Assembly (NCBI RefSeq): GCF_000425205.1
Contig: NZ_AULI01000026.1
Span: forward strand, 1 to 34,183
Source: Pontibacillus halophilus JSM 076056 = DSM 19796
GTDB lineage: Bacteria > Bacillota > Bacilli > Bacillales > BH030062
Reading direction: 5' to 3'
Length of the DNA stretch: 34,183 bases
Shown here: piece by piece, positions 15,728 through 23,845 of the stretch
How positions within the stretch are numbered: the first letter of the stretch is position 1
Layout of the letters: each line of letters opens with the position of its first letter
The notes under the pieces: model-generated
The model's database searches: none
Seen by the model: the letters and a program-made list of their open reading frames with translations, nothing else
What the model was told of the DNA's origin: nothing
Made by a program: the position numbers and the translations under genes

Positions 15728-16432
15728 TTGGAATACAAACCAATTACAACGAAAAAGATTTATGAACAAGTAGCAGATTCACTCCTCGAGTCGTTGAGAA
15801 ATGGGACGTTAAAGTCGGGGGATAAATTAGATAGTGTCGAAGTGTTAGCTAAGAATTTCAAAGTCGGGCGGTCAGCCATTCGAGAAGCGTTAAGCGCACT
15901 TCGAGCGATGGGGATTCTTGAGATGCGCCAAGGAGAAGGGACGTACGTGCGAGCCTTCGATGCGTCACGCTTTTCATTGCCGGTATCCGTTGGGTTGCTC
16001 ATGACTCCTGAAGATTTACGTGAACTTCTAGAAGTGAGGAAGATATTAGAAGTTGGGGCTGCGGGTTCGGCTGCTGTCACTCGTACAGAAGAAGACTTGG
16101 TTCTCATTAAGGAAGCACTTCAAAATATGGAGGACGCAAAAGGCAATGGGGAGATTGGAGATCAAGCGGATTTGGCGTTTCATTTAGCTCTTGTGAAGGC
16201 CACGCACAACCAGATGTTAATCAACTTAATGAATAGTGTATCGGAGATTATGGTGCAGGCGATGCGTGAAACGCGTAAGCTGCTTCATACACCTGAAGGG
16301 ACGGAGCAGTTGTTGGAGGAACACCGGCTCATCCTGCAAGGAATAGAATCTCGCGACGAAGCGAAGGCGAAAGAGGCCATGGTGACGCATTTATCCAATG
16401 TGGAGATTTCGCTCGCCGATTATATTAGATAA
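15728..16432 (+). CDS. lutR: FadR-type GntR regulator of lactate genes (LutR-like)
   Basis: The start is TTG 15728 (GGAGGAA five bases upstream), not the TTG at 15707, giving 235 residues. The N-terminal GntR winged helix (about residues 5-72) contains KIYEQVADSLLESLRNGTLKSGDKL and VGRSAIREALSALRAMGILEMRQGEGTYV. The C-terminal FCD ligand domain carries D-x3-H (DLAFHLAL), EEHRLILQGI and THLSNVE, the metal and ligand-binding pattern. In B. subtilis LutR represses lutABC and lutP until lactate is present. The two matching operators flanking this gene support the same role here. It lies 75 bases after the permease stop; the short gap holds no operator copy. Confidence 0.88.
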   Translation: MEYKPITTKKIYEQVADSLLESLRNGTLKSGDKLDSVEVLAKNFKVGRSAIREALSALRAMGILEMRQGEGTYVRAFDASRFSLPVSVGLLMTPEDLRELLEVRKILEVGAAGSAAVTRTEEDLVLIKEALQNMEDAKGNGEIGDQADLAFHLALVKATHNQMLINLMNSVSEIMVQAMRETRKLLHTPEGTEQLLEEHRLILQGIESRDEAKAKEAMVTHLSNVEISLADYIR

Positions 16433-16471
16433 AGGGTAACGGTTTGTCCGTTTCCTTCTAATTTTGCCATA

Positions 16472-16484
16472 GTCATCAGATGAC
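16472..16484. promoter_or_regulatory. LutR-type operator before lutA
   Basis: GTCATCAGATGAC is identical to the site at 13988-14000. It lies 29 bases before the lutA ATG. A weak promoter (TTGTCC 16444-16449, CATAGT 16468-16473) would overlap it. Confidence 0.8.
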
Positions 16485-16512
16485 CTTATGTATAAGGTGG
16501 GAGGGGTAACAG

Positions 16513-17226
16513 ATGAAAGTTTCAATTTTTATTACATGCTTATGCGACACATTTACACCTGATGTGGGGAAAGATACGGTTCAATTGCTGGAACGGTTCG
16601 GGTGCGAGGTTGACTTTCCAGCTGGACAGACGTGCTGCGGACAACCGGCGTATAACAGCGGGTACAAGCGTGAAGCGGTGAAAGGCATGAAGCAAATGAT
16701 CGAGGCATTTGAACCATCGGAATATGTTGTTGGGCCTTCCGGGTCTTGCGTGCATATGATTAAAGACTATCCGAGAGTGTTGTCTGAAGAACCTGAGTGG
16801 CGTGACCGAGCACAGAAGCTCGCAGACAAAACGTATGAACTGACGCAATTTCTAGTCGATGTGTTAAAGGTGCAGGACGTTGGTTCCACCTTCAAAGGGA
16901 AAGCCACGTATCATCCATCCTGCCACATGACTCGGTTACTTGGCGTGAAGGACGCTCCAAGGATCCTGCTTGAGAATGTGAAGGGGTTAGAGTTGATTGA
17001 GCTTCCTTCAGGGGAAGACTGCTGCGGCTTTGGGGGTACATTTGCCGTGAAGAACTCGGCTATTTCCGGTCAGATGGTGCAGGAGAAGGCAGCACATATT
17101 GAAGAAACGAAGGCCGATTATTTAATTGGCGGCGATATGGGCTGCTTAATGAATATGGGCGGTAGTATGCGCAGGAATGGTCAGGAAGTGGAAGTGCTTC
17201 ACATCGCGCAAGTATTGAACAGCTAA
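16513..17226 (+). CDS. lutA: lactate utilization protein A (Fe-S oxidoreductase)
   Basis: This is a subunit of the LutABC L-lactate oxidase system that converts lactate to pyruvate in the cytoplasm. The 237-residue protein consists of two CCG (cysteine-rich) domains: FITCLCDTF ... [12 protein letters not shown] with [11 protein letters not shown], and the second [12 protein letters not shown] ... [14 protein letters not shown] with [12 protein letters not shown]. This layout matches GlpC/heterodisulfide-reductase-like subunits. GGGAGGGGT lies upstream of the ATG. lutB follows 19 bases after the stop, and the three lut genes form an operon under the operator at 16472. Confidence 0.95.
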   Translation: MKVSIFITCLCDTFTPDVGKDTVQLLERFGCEVDFPAGQTCCGQPAYNSGYKREAVKGMKQMIEAFEPSEYVVGPSGSCVHMIKDYPRVLSEEPEWRDRAQKLADKTYELTQFLVDVLKVQDVGSTFKGKATYHPSCHMTRLLGVKDAPRILLENVKGLELIELPSGEDCCGFGGTFAVKNSAISGQMVQEKAAHIEETKADYLIGGDMGCLMNMGGSMRRNGQEVEVLHIAQVLNS

Positions 17227-17245
17227 ACGGGAAGGAGTGGGGACG

Positions 17246-18670
17246 GTGAGTATTAAGATTGGAACGAAGCCTTATTCAGAACGAATTAAAGATGGAATCG
17301 ATAATGCGTTTATGAGAAATGCCGTGTCCAGTGCGCAAGGACGCTTTCGTTCAGGGCGACTGAAGGCGGCAGAGGAGCTTGGCAATTGGGAAGATTGGAG
17401 AACGCTCGGGGAAGAGATTCGTTCTCATACGTTGGAGAACTTGGATTATTATTTGCACCAGCTCAGTGAGCAGGTTGAAAAGCGCGGTGGGAATGTGTTT
17501 TTCGCGAGGACGGCGGAGGAAGCAAATCAATACATTCAAGAAGTCGCAAGGAAGAAAGAAGCGAAGAAAGTCGTTAAATCGAAGTCGATGGTAACAGAAG
17601 AGATTGGGTTGAATGAGGCCCTTGCTGAGAGTGGTTGTGAAGTTGTTGAATCAGACCTTGGTGAATGGATCTTACAACTAGACGAAGACCCTCCATCTCA
17701 TATCGTCACACCTGCGCTTCATAAGAATAAGGAGCAAATTCGGGAGACGTTCATGAAGAAGAAAGGCTATACAGGCTCAGACAGTCCTGAGGAACTGGCT
17801 GCCTTTGCCAGGGAACAGCTCCGGCAGGATTTCTTACAAACGGATATCGGAGTCACAGGCTGTAACTTTGCGGTAGCGGAATCCGGGGCTGTGACCTTGG
17901 TTACGAATGAAGGAAATGCGCGTATGGTAACGTCCCTTCCCGATACGCAAATATCTGTAATGGGCATGGAGCGCATTGTTCCGACGTGGGAAGATTTAGA
18001 GGTTGTTGTGAGCTTGCTAACACGAGCGGCTGTTGGGCAGAAGTTAACAAGTTATGTCACGGGCCTCACGGGTACGCGTCTAGAAGATGAATTAGATGGG
18101 CCTCAAGAATTCCACCTCGTCATTCTTGATAATGGCCGTTCGAATATACTTGGTACTGAATTTCAATCCGCCCTTCACTGCATTCGATGTGCGGCATGTA
18201 TCAATGCTTGTCCTGTGTACCGTCACGTTGGAGGCCATTCCTACGGTTCCATCTATCCAGGTCCGATTGGGGCTGTACTAACCCCACTGTTGGATGGGTA
18301 TGAGGAGCATAAAGATTTGCCATATGCATCCACGCTCTGTGCAGCTTGTTCAGAAGCATGTCCTGTGAAGATTCCCCTTCATGAGCACTTGGTTCGTCAC
18401 CGCGAAATCATCGTGGAACGCGAGAAGATGACACCTAAAAGCGAAAGATTAGCAATGAAGGGCTTTGCCAAATGGGCATCCACTCCAGCTGCTTACAAGC
18501 TGTCAACGAAGATGGCACGAACGACGCTGAAGCCGTGGACAGAAGATGACTATATCGAGAAAGGTCCAGGTCCGATGAAGGGGTGGACGGACGAACGTGA
18601 TTTTCCAGCGCCTTCGAAGAAACGTTTCCGTGATTGGTATCAACAGCGTGAGAAAGGGAGGGAGAATTAA
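17246..18670 (+). CDS. lutB: lactate utilization protein B (ferredoxin-type subunit)
   Basis: This is the large Fe-S subunit of the LutABC lactate oxidation system. The GTG at 17246, with GAAGGAG eight bases upstream, gives [17 protein letters not shown] as the N-terminus like other LutB proteins; an in-frame GTG at 17237 overlaps the ribosome binding site. The protein has 474 residues. The N-terminal two-thirds is a DUF162-type domain ([42 protein letters not shown]). Two [4Fe-4S] clusters follow, [18 protein letters not shown] and [17 protein letters not shown]. The stop overlaps the lutC start (TAATG), which indicates translational coupling. Confidence 0.95.
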   Translation: MSIKIGTKPYSERIKDGIDNAFMRNAVSSAQGRFRSGRLKAAEELGNWEDWRTLGEEIRSHTLENLDYYLHQLSEQVEKRGGNVFFARTAEEANQYIQEVARKKEAKKVVKSKSMVTEEIGLNEALAESGCEVVESDLGEWILQLDEDPPSHIVTPALHKNKEQIRETFMKKKGYTGSDSPEELAAFAREQLRQDFLQTDIGVTGCNFAVAESGAVTLVTNEGNARMVTSLPDTQISVMGMERIVPTWEDLEVVVSLLTRAAVGQKLTSYVTGLTGTRLEDELDGPQEFHLVILDNGRSNILGTEFQSALHCIRCAACINACPVYRHVGGHSYGSIYPGPIGAVLTPLLDGYEEHKDLPYASTLCAACSEACPVKIPLHEHLVRHREIIVEREKMTPKSERLAMKGFAKWASTPAAYKLSTKMARTTLKPWTEDDYIEKGPGPMKGWTDERDFPAPSKKRFRDWYQQREKGREN

Positions 18671-19377
18671 TGGCTATTGTGAATCGGGAAAGCTTTTTGG
18701 ACCATTTGTCGGAGCAACTTGGCAGAAAGAGACGGACAGAAGTAGAACCACCAGTGTACTCTGTGCAACCTCAGGAGCTTGTCTTCCAGGGTGCCACGCA
18801 AGATGAGCTGCTTGATAAATTGGAAGAGCAGTGCAAGGTGATCCATACAACGCTAACGAGAACAACGCTAGACAGTCTTGGCCATACGTTGACGAGGGTG
18901 TTGGAAGGATACCGCGCGACGAAAGTGATCAGTGCAAGCGGGCCAAGGGTTGATGCGATGCGTTTAAGAGACGTGTACGCAGATTTAGAATTCGTCGGTT
19001 ACGACGTGCGTCTATGGGATAAAGGAGAAGAAAAGGAACAGTTGGCGTTTGCCGAACAAGCTGGAGCCGGAATCGTATTCAGCGACATTACTTTGGCGGA
19101 ATCCGGCACTGTTACGTTGTTTAACGACCGATACAACGGCCGTTCTATCAGCCTACTTCCAGAGACGTTCATCGCTATCGTTCCGAAGAGCACATTAGTC
19201 CCCCGAATCACACAAGCTACAAGGTTGATTCACGCCGAAGAGAAAAAGGGCAATCCTGTATCCTCCTGCGTGAGCTTTATTACAGGTCCAAGTAACAGCG
19301 CAGATATTGAAATGAATCTGATTGTCGGTGTGCATGGTCCTGTGAAGGCAACGTATATAGTGGTTGAGGATATGTAA
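18670..19377 (+). CDS. lutC: lactate utilization protein C
   Basis: This third subunit of the lactate oxidation system has 235 residues and the DUF162/YkgG (LUD) fold. It carries the family motifs VGYDVRLWDKGEE, AGIVFSDITLAESGTVTLF and SFITGPSNSADIEMNLIVGVHGPVKATYIVVED. LutB shares the same domain at its N-terminus. The start overlaps the lutB stop by one base. A terminator follows 22 bases after the stop, closing the operon. Confidence 0.95.
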   Translation: MAIVNRESFLDHLSEQLGRKRRTEVEPPVYSVQPQELVFQGATQDELLDKLEEQCKVIHTTLTRTTLDSLGHTLTRVLEGYRATKVISASGPRVDAMRLRDVYADLEFVGYDVRLWDKGEEKEQLAFAEQAGAGIVFSDITLAESGTVTLFNDRYNGRSISLLPETFIAIVPKSTLVPRITQATRLIHAEEKKGNPVSSCVSFITGPSNSADIEMNLIVGVHGPVKATYIVVEDM

Positions 19378-19398
19378 TTTGAATTTATAGATTGAGAG

Positions 19399-19439
19399 GG
19401 TTACTGAGAGCTTTTGCGGCTTGTAGGTAGCCTTTTTTT
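19399..19439 (+). terminator. rho-independent terminator of lutABC
   Basis: GGTTAC (19399-19404) pairs with GTAGCC (19427-19432), with further partial pairing inside, followed by seven T. Confidence 0.7.
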
Positions 19440-19601
19440 GTTGTCATGTTTGTGGCGTAGATTGCCATTGAATTATCTAGAAGAAACCCAGCCTGTTCAT
19501 CTTAACTACAAGCATGATTCATGATAAGGGAGGCCATTACGTAAACAAGGCTTCTATAAGAAGGTCAGACTACGTAAGGATTAAGGGAAAGGCTTCTCTC
19601 G
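19440..19601. other. intergenic stretch between lutC terminator and PBP promoter
   Basis: No supported gene or site is seen. A frame crossing it (19514-19813) runs into the PBP gene in another frame and is spurious. Confidence 0.4.
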
Positions 19602-19629
19602 TTAACTCTTATTATGATTATGCTACAAT
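19602..19629 (+). promoter_or_regulatory. candidate promoter of the penicillin-binding protein gene
   Basis: TTAACT (19602-19607) and TACAAT (19624-19629) have a 16-base spacer and lie 60 bases before the start at 19689. Confidence 0.45.
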
Positions 19630-19688
19630 TGGATGGAGAAAAATAAGGAATATTTTGTCTAATGGTGACAACAAAAGGGGTGGAATCA

Positions 19689-21677
19689 ATGAAAGCATTG
19701 AAACCGATTGTGTTCGTCTTGGTATTCGTTGTGCTTGCTGCGTGTACGGAAAAGCCAAAACCAGAGGACACATTCACGTCTTATATGAAGGCTTGGGAGA
19801 GCGGGGAATATAAAGAGATGTACGCTCTGCTTCATGAAAGTGCAAAAGAAGGGGTGACAGAGGAAGCGTTCGTGGAACTCTATCAAACTAGCTATAATGA
19901 AATAGAGGTACAGAACTTAGCGGTTACATATGAATTACCTGAGGAAGAACAAGAATATAAGAAAGAGGATACACCTTCTTTCGACTACAATGTGACGATG
20001 GAATCAGTAGGCGGAGAGATTGACTTTACCCATTCTGCTCAACTCCTTTATGAAGAAGGGGAAGAAGAGAATCGCTGGGCAATGAGCTGGTCACCGTCCA
20101 TGCTCTTCTCTGAAATGGAAGCTGGAGACACAGTAGCTGTTGAGACCATGGCACCAGAGCGTGGCGGCATTTATGACGCGAACGGAAATGGGCTAGCGGT
20201 GAAGGGACCTGTTCAAGAGGTTGGCATCGTTCCAGGGGTGATGGAGAATGAAGAAGAGCTCAAGAACCAGTTGGCTGGGATTCTTGGACTTACGGTGGAT
20301 GTGATTGACAAGAAGCTGAATCAGTCTTGGGTAAAGGATGATTTGTTCGTTCCATTAGCGATGGTGGCTGACAATGATCAAGAACGGTTGGATGCATTAT
20401 TAAGCGATGAACTCCCACGAGGAATTCAAGTGAATTCTGGACAAGAAGCGCGTGTTTATCCTCTAGGGGAAGCGGCTGCCCATTTAACGGGGTATGTAGG
20501 AGATATTACAGCTGAAGAATTGGAAAAACGAGAGGGAGAAGGGTACTCTTCTACAGATCGGATTGGGAAGTCAGGACTCGAGTTACTTTACGAAGAACAA
20601 CTCCGTGGAATACCTGGTGCGAAAGTGTATGTAAGCAAGGAAGCAGAAGAGGCAGAGGATATTGTTCTTGCAGAAAAGGCCGTGCAAAACGGAGAAGATG
20701 TAAACGTAACGATTTCCTCAGATGTGCAACAGACTCTTTATGAAGAGATGAAGGATACTTCAGGGTCGGCCACGGCAGTCAACCCAACGACGGGGGAAGT
20801 GAAAGGGTTAATCAGTGCACCGACGTATGACCCAAATGAGCTGAGTTTAGGGTTAGGTTCAGACGGGCCAACCATTAATAAGTTCACCAAAACGTATTCT
20901 CCAGGTTCTACATTCAAACCAATTACTTCAGCCATTGGAATTGAAGCAGGAACGCTGCAACCTAGCGAAGCCTTAACGATTAATGGAGAAACGTATTCAG
21001 CGGATGCTGGATATAGTGTGACCCGGGTGCCAAGTGCTGCGTCTGATACGCAAGTCGACTTGCGTGATGCGCTTGTACGTTCAGATAATATCTATTTTGC
21101 GCGAGAAATTGTTGAGATTGGAGCAGAAGACTTCCTCCAAAGTGCGAAACAATTCGGCTTTCATGAGGAAATTCCGTTCTCTTACGGAATTGAAGCCTCG
21201 CAAATAGCAAATGGCGAAACGATTGGCAGTGAATCCTTACTTGCTGCGACAGGGTACGGGCAAGGGGAAGTGCAAATCAGCTCCCTTCATCTCGCCATGA
21301 CGTATACACCGTTCGTGACCGGAGGCACGCTCTTAAAGCCAACTCTACTGGTGGAAGAAGAGACCAGCCGAGCGTGGCATGAAGACGTCATGAGTCAAGA
21401 AACAGCGACACTTGTGACAGAACGGTTGAAAGCCGTTGTACAAGATGCGGAAGGAACCGCTTATAAACCAATCGTAGAAGGAGTGAACTTAGCGGGCAAA
21501 ACGGGTTCCGCAGAATTGAAGCAAGCAGGTGAAGAAGACGGCCAAGAACATGGCTGGTTTATTGCATGGAACACAGACACTAATAACCTCCTTGTCTCCA
21601 TGATGGTGGAAGATGCTCAGGAAGGAAGCCATGACGTGGTGCCGAAAGTGAAGAATGTATTTCAGAAGTTGAGGTAA
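19689..21677 (+). CDS. lipoprotein class B penicillin-binding protein (PbpC/PBP2a-like transpeptidase)
   Basis: This protein cross-links peptidoglycan outside the membrane. ATG 19689 with GGGGTGG upstream is chosen; 662 residues match B. subtilis PbpC (PBP3, 668). A lipobox (LAAC, Cys19) ends the signal peptide. Residues about 25-140 form the NTF2-like MecA_N domain (EDTFTSYMKAWESGEYKEMYALLHESAKE), followed by the dimerisation domain (PERGGIYDANGNGLA) and the transpeptidase domain. The active-site motifs are complete: S407-T-F-K (SPGSTFKPITSA), S465-D-N and K604-T-G-S. The family includes low-affinity beta-lactam-tolerant PBPs such as MecA, but nothing here shows resistance. It is monocistronic, with a terminator shared with the convergent AbgT gene. 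Confidence 0.93.
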   Translation: MKALKPIVFVLVFVVLAACTEKPKPEDTFTSYMKAWESGEYKEMYALLHESAKEGVTEEAFVELYQTSYNEIEVQNLAVTYELPEEEQEYKKEDTPSFDYNVTMESVGGEIDFTHSAQLLYEEGEEENRWAMSWSPSMLFSEMEAGDTVAVETMAPERGGIYDANGNGLAVKGPVQEVGIVPGVMENEEELKNQLAGILGLTVDVIDKKLNQSWVKDDLFVPLAMVADNDQERLDALLSDELPRGIQVNSGQEARVYPLGEAAAHLTGYVGDITAEELEKREGEGYSSTDRIGKSGLELLYEEQLRGIPGAKVYVSKEAEEAEDIVLAEKAVQNGEDVNVTISSDVQQTLYEEMKDTSGSATAVNPTTGEVKGLISAPTYDPNELSLGLGSDGPTINKFTKTYSPGSTFKPITSAIGIEAGTLQPSEALTINGETYSADAGYSVTRVPSAASDTQVDLRDALVRSDNIYFAREIVEIGAEDFLQSAKQFGFHEEIPFSYGIEASQIANGETIGSESLLAATGYGQGEVQISSLHLAMTYTPFVTGGTLLKPTLLVEEETSRAWHEDVMSQETATLVTERLKAVVQDAEGTAYKPIVEGVNLAGKTGSAELKQAGEEDGQEHGWFIAWNTDTNNLLVSMMVEDAQEGSHDVVPKVKNVFQKLR

Positions 21678-21681
21678 TAAA

Positions 21682-21700
21682 GGGACAGGTTCATCGTCCC
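21682..21700. repeat. palindromic repeat family, copy 1 (short form)
   Basis: GGGAC-AGGTTCATC-GTCCC begins four bases after the PBP stop codon. It is the short, single-hairpin form of the GGGACAGGTTCCTCGTCCC repeat seen further right. Confidence 0.6.
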
Positions 21701-21723
21701 CTTCCCCACTCGTACAACAGAAA

Positions 21724-21759
21724 AAAAGGATTAGACTCTACTATGAGTCTAATCCTTTT
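21724..21759. terminator. bidirectional rho-independent terminator
   Basis: A perfect 15-bp stem (AAAAGGATTAGACTC / GAGTCTAATCCTTTT, 21724-21738 and 21745-21759) has an A-run before it and T-rich sequence after it. It serves the convergent PBP and AbgT genes. Confidence 0.92.
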
Positions 21760-21764
21760 CTGAT

Positions 21765-23291
21765 TTATGGATTATACATAATCGGTGATCCCGGTCCGAG
21801 ATCAATTCCTAGTAGCATCCAGACAATTAAGAGGATTGTCCAGCTGATTAGGAAGAAGATTGAATATGGTATCATAACGGAAATCATCGTTCCGATTCCC
21901 ATATTCTTATCATACTTCTGTGCGAATGCGATAATAATTGCGAAGTACGTCATAAGTGGTGTGATGATATTCGTGCTTGAGTCTGCAATACGATAAGCCA
22001 TCTGAGTTAATTCAGGTGAGTAGCCGAGCTGCATCATAATTGGCACGAAGACCGGCGCCATCATGGCCCATTTAGCGGAAGCACTTCCGATAAACAAGTT
22101 AATAAAGGCTGAGATTACAATGAAGGTCAGAATTAATGGAATTCCGGATAGATTAATGGAATCTAGGAACTCTGCTCCAAACACTCCAAGGACTAGTCCC
22201 ATGTTCGACTCAGTGAAGTACGCAACGAACTGACCAGCTGTAAAGGCAAGTACGATGAACATGCCCATAGAAGCCATCGTGTCAGATAGTTGGTTCGCAA
22301 CGTCCTTATCACTCTTAATCTCTTTCGTTACCAATCCATAGACAAGTCCAGGGATAAAGAAGAGAATCGTGATAATTGGAACGAGTGAGCTCATAAATGG
22401 AGACTGGACGATCGAGCCGCCTTCGCCTCTCATTGGTGCGCCCTCTGGAACGATTAACAAGGCAAATAGAGCTGCGGATACGATAGTCGCCACAACAGAC
22501 CATACGATACCTTTTTTCTCTGTGGATGTTAATTTATCCATTGAACCGACGTATTCACCTTGGTAGGTGCCAAGTCTTGGCTCAATAATCTTTTCTGTTA
22601 CGAACGTACCGACGAGCGTCAGTAAGAATACAGATACGATGATAAAGTAATAGTTCATCGCGATGTTCATCGTTTCTGCGTATTCAGGATTGAGGATTCT
22701 TGCGGCATCAATCGTCAGCTCTCCAAGTAACGGATCTGTAGCAGAAAGTAATAAGTTCGCACTAAAGCCTGCGGAAACACTGGCGAATGCAGCCGCAAGA
22801 CCAGCTAGAGGGTGTCTTCCGAGCGCTGCGAAAATAACAGCCCCGAGCGGTGGCAATACAACGTACCCAGCATCAGACGCGACGCTTGACATAATCCCGG
22901 CAAATACAAGGCCAAGCGTAACAAGACGATTTGGAACAGACTGAACAAAGCCACGTAGCATCGCGCTAATTAGACCAGAACGCTCAGCAATTCCGATTCC
23001 AAGCATCGTTAACAATACAATGCCTAGCGGAGCGAATCCGATAAAGTTATCGGTCATACTCCCGAAGATATAGACAATTCCCTCATCACTTAATAAGTTC
23101 TTAACTTGAACAATTTCGCCTTCTTTCCCTGGGTGTTCAACTTCAATCCCAAGCGCTGAAATCCCTGCTGATAGCAACAGGACAAGAACAGCTAGAATGG
23201 CGAACAAGGTGATCGGGTGAGGCAGCTTATTGCCGACTCGTTCAATAAAGTCTAGGAAACCTTTCAGTACCCCTTTTTTCTTTTTCTCCAT
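21765..23291 (-). CDS. AbgT-family transporter
   Basis: This is a 508-residue membrane protein with about 11-13 helices. It has the AbgT-family start (LDFIERVGNKLPHPITLFAILAV) and conserved stretches GIGIAERSGLISA, SSVASDAGYVVLPPLGAVIF, GFSANLLLSATDPLL, SASAKWAMMAPVFVPIMMQLGYSPE and YRIADSSTNIITPLM. E. coli AbgT imports p-aminobenzoyl-glutamate; relatives such as MtrF export sulfonamides and other anti-folates. Which of these applies here cannot be told. GGGAGGTAAACC precedes the ATG. An M20 amidohydrolase of the AbgA/AbgB type lies 5.3 kb away, not in the same operon. Confidence 0.92.
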   Translation of the reverse strand: MEKKKKGVLKGFLDFIERVGNKLPHPITLFAILAVLVLLLSAGISALGIEVEHPGKEGEIVQVKNLLSDEGIVYIFGSMTDNFIGFAPLGIVLLTMLGIGIAERSGLISAMLRGFVQSVPNRLVTLGLVFAGIMSSVASDAGYVVLPPLGAVIFAALGRHPLAGLAAAFASVSAGFSANLLLSATDPLLGELTIDAARILNPEYAETMNIAMNYYFIIVSVFLLTLVGTFVTEKIIEPRLGTYQGEYVGSMDKLTSTEKKGIVWSVVATIVSAALFALLIVPEGAPMRGEGGSIVQSPFMSSLVPIITILFFIPGLVYGLVTKEIKSDKDVANQLSDTMASMGMFIVLAFTAGQFVAYFTESNMGLVLGVFGAEFLDSINLSGIPLILTFIVISAFINLFIGSASAKWAMMAPVFVPIMMQLGYSPELTQMAYRIADSSTNIITPLMTYFAIIIAFAQKYDKNMGIGTMISVMIPYSIFFLISWTILLIVWMLLGIDLGPGSPIMYNP

Positions 23292-23387
23292 GGTTTACCT
23301 CCCATAAGTTATCTGCAACAGTATCTATTTTATCGAAGTTTATCGAATTTTGAAAGAAACTAAAAGAAAGCGGTTACATTTAGTTGT

Positions 23388-23414
23388 GAGACAGAGGGAC
23401 AGGTTCCTCGTCCC
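23388..23414. repeat. palindromic repeat family, copy 2 (single)
   Basis: The 17-base end GAGACAGAGGGACAGGT (23388-23404) continues into TCCTCGTCCC, giving the hairpin GGGAC-N9-GTCCC. It lies about 100 bases upstream of the AbgT start, without a partner copy. Confidence 0.65.
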
Positions 23415-23606
23415 GCTTGACATAAATCATGGAAGAAAAGGCTCTTTACGACAAGAAGAACCTCTAAAATCTAAGTCATTGTTGTGACTTAAATAAATAG
23501 AACCAAAGGCTTGCAAGAACAGCCACTTTAAGGATGTGAAATAAAGAATGTTTACTACATTTCAATAGTAAAGATAGAGGGGGGAAATAGCTTCATTGAA
23601 CCGTTT
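23415..23606. other. intergenic stretch with one inverted repeat and an orphan ribosome binding site
   Basis: TAAGTCA-N6-TGACTTA (23472-23491) is a perfect 7-bp inverted repeat, perhaps an operator. GAGGGGGGAAATAG at about 23577-23590 looks like a strong ribosome binding site, but no open frame follows it. Confidence 0.35.
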
Positions 23607-23635
23607 TTGAACGATTAGATAGATTCAAGTATAAG
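23607..23635 (+). promoter_or_regulatory. candidate sigma-A promoter of the bacteriocin-export-like cassette
   Basis: TTGAAC (23607-23612) and TATAAG (23630-23635) are exactly 17 bases apart. This leaves a leader of about 205 bases before the first gene. Confidence 0.5.
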
Positions 23636-23745
23636 ATTCTTTCTCTGTTTATAGATAAATAGATTCATTTATTCTTTTATATGGAAATAGCAATTGCCAA
23701 AGTGTGGAAGTAGGGGTAATCTAAATGAGTTAACAGAATATGTAA

Positions 23746-23805
23746 ATGCTGGCCGGCATTGAAATGACCCATAAAGGAAGTACCGTTTATTACTATATTC
23801 AGTAA
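23746..23805 (+). pseudogene. possible decayed small-peptide gene in the leader
   Basis: A 19-codon frame (ATG 23746) ends in HKGSTVYYYIQ; just upstream another frame reads GNLNELTEYVNAGRH. Neither is intact. The position, directly before export-like genes, is where a lactococcin-972-type precursor would be expected, but the resemblance is slight. Confidence 0.2.
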
Positions 23806-23845
23806 GTAAATGGGGATAGGCGATACATAAAGCGGAGGGATATGG

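Noticed and set aside
19514-19813. 99-codon plus-strand frame before the PBP gene
   Set aside because: It overlaps the lipoprotein signal peptide of the PBP in another frame and has no ribosome binding site.
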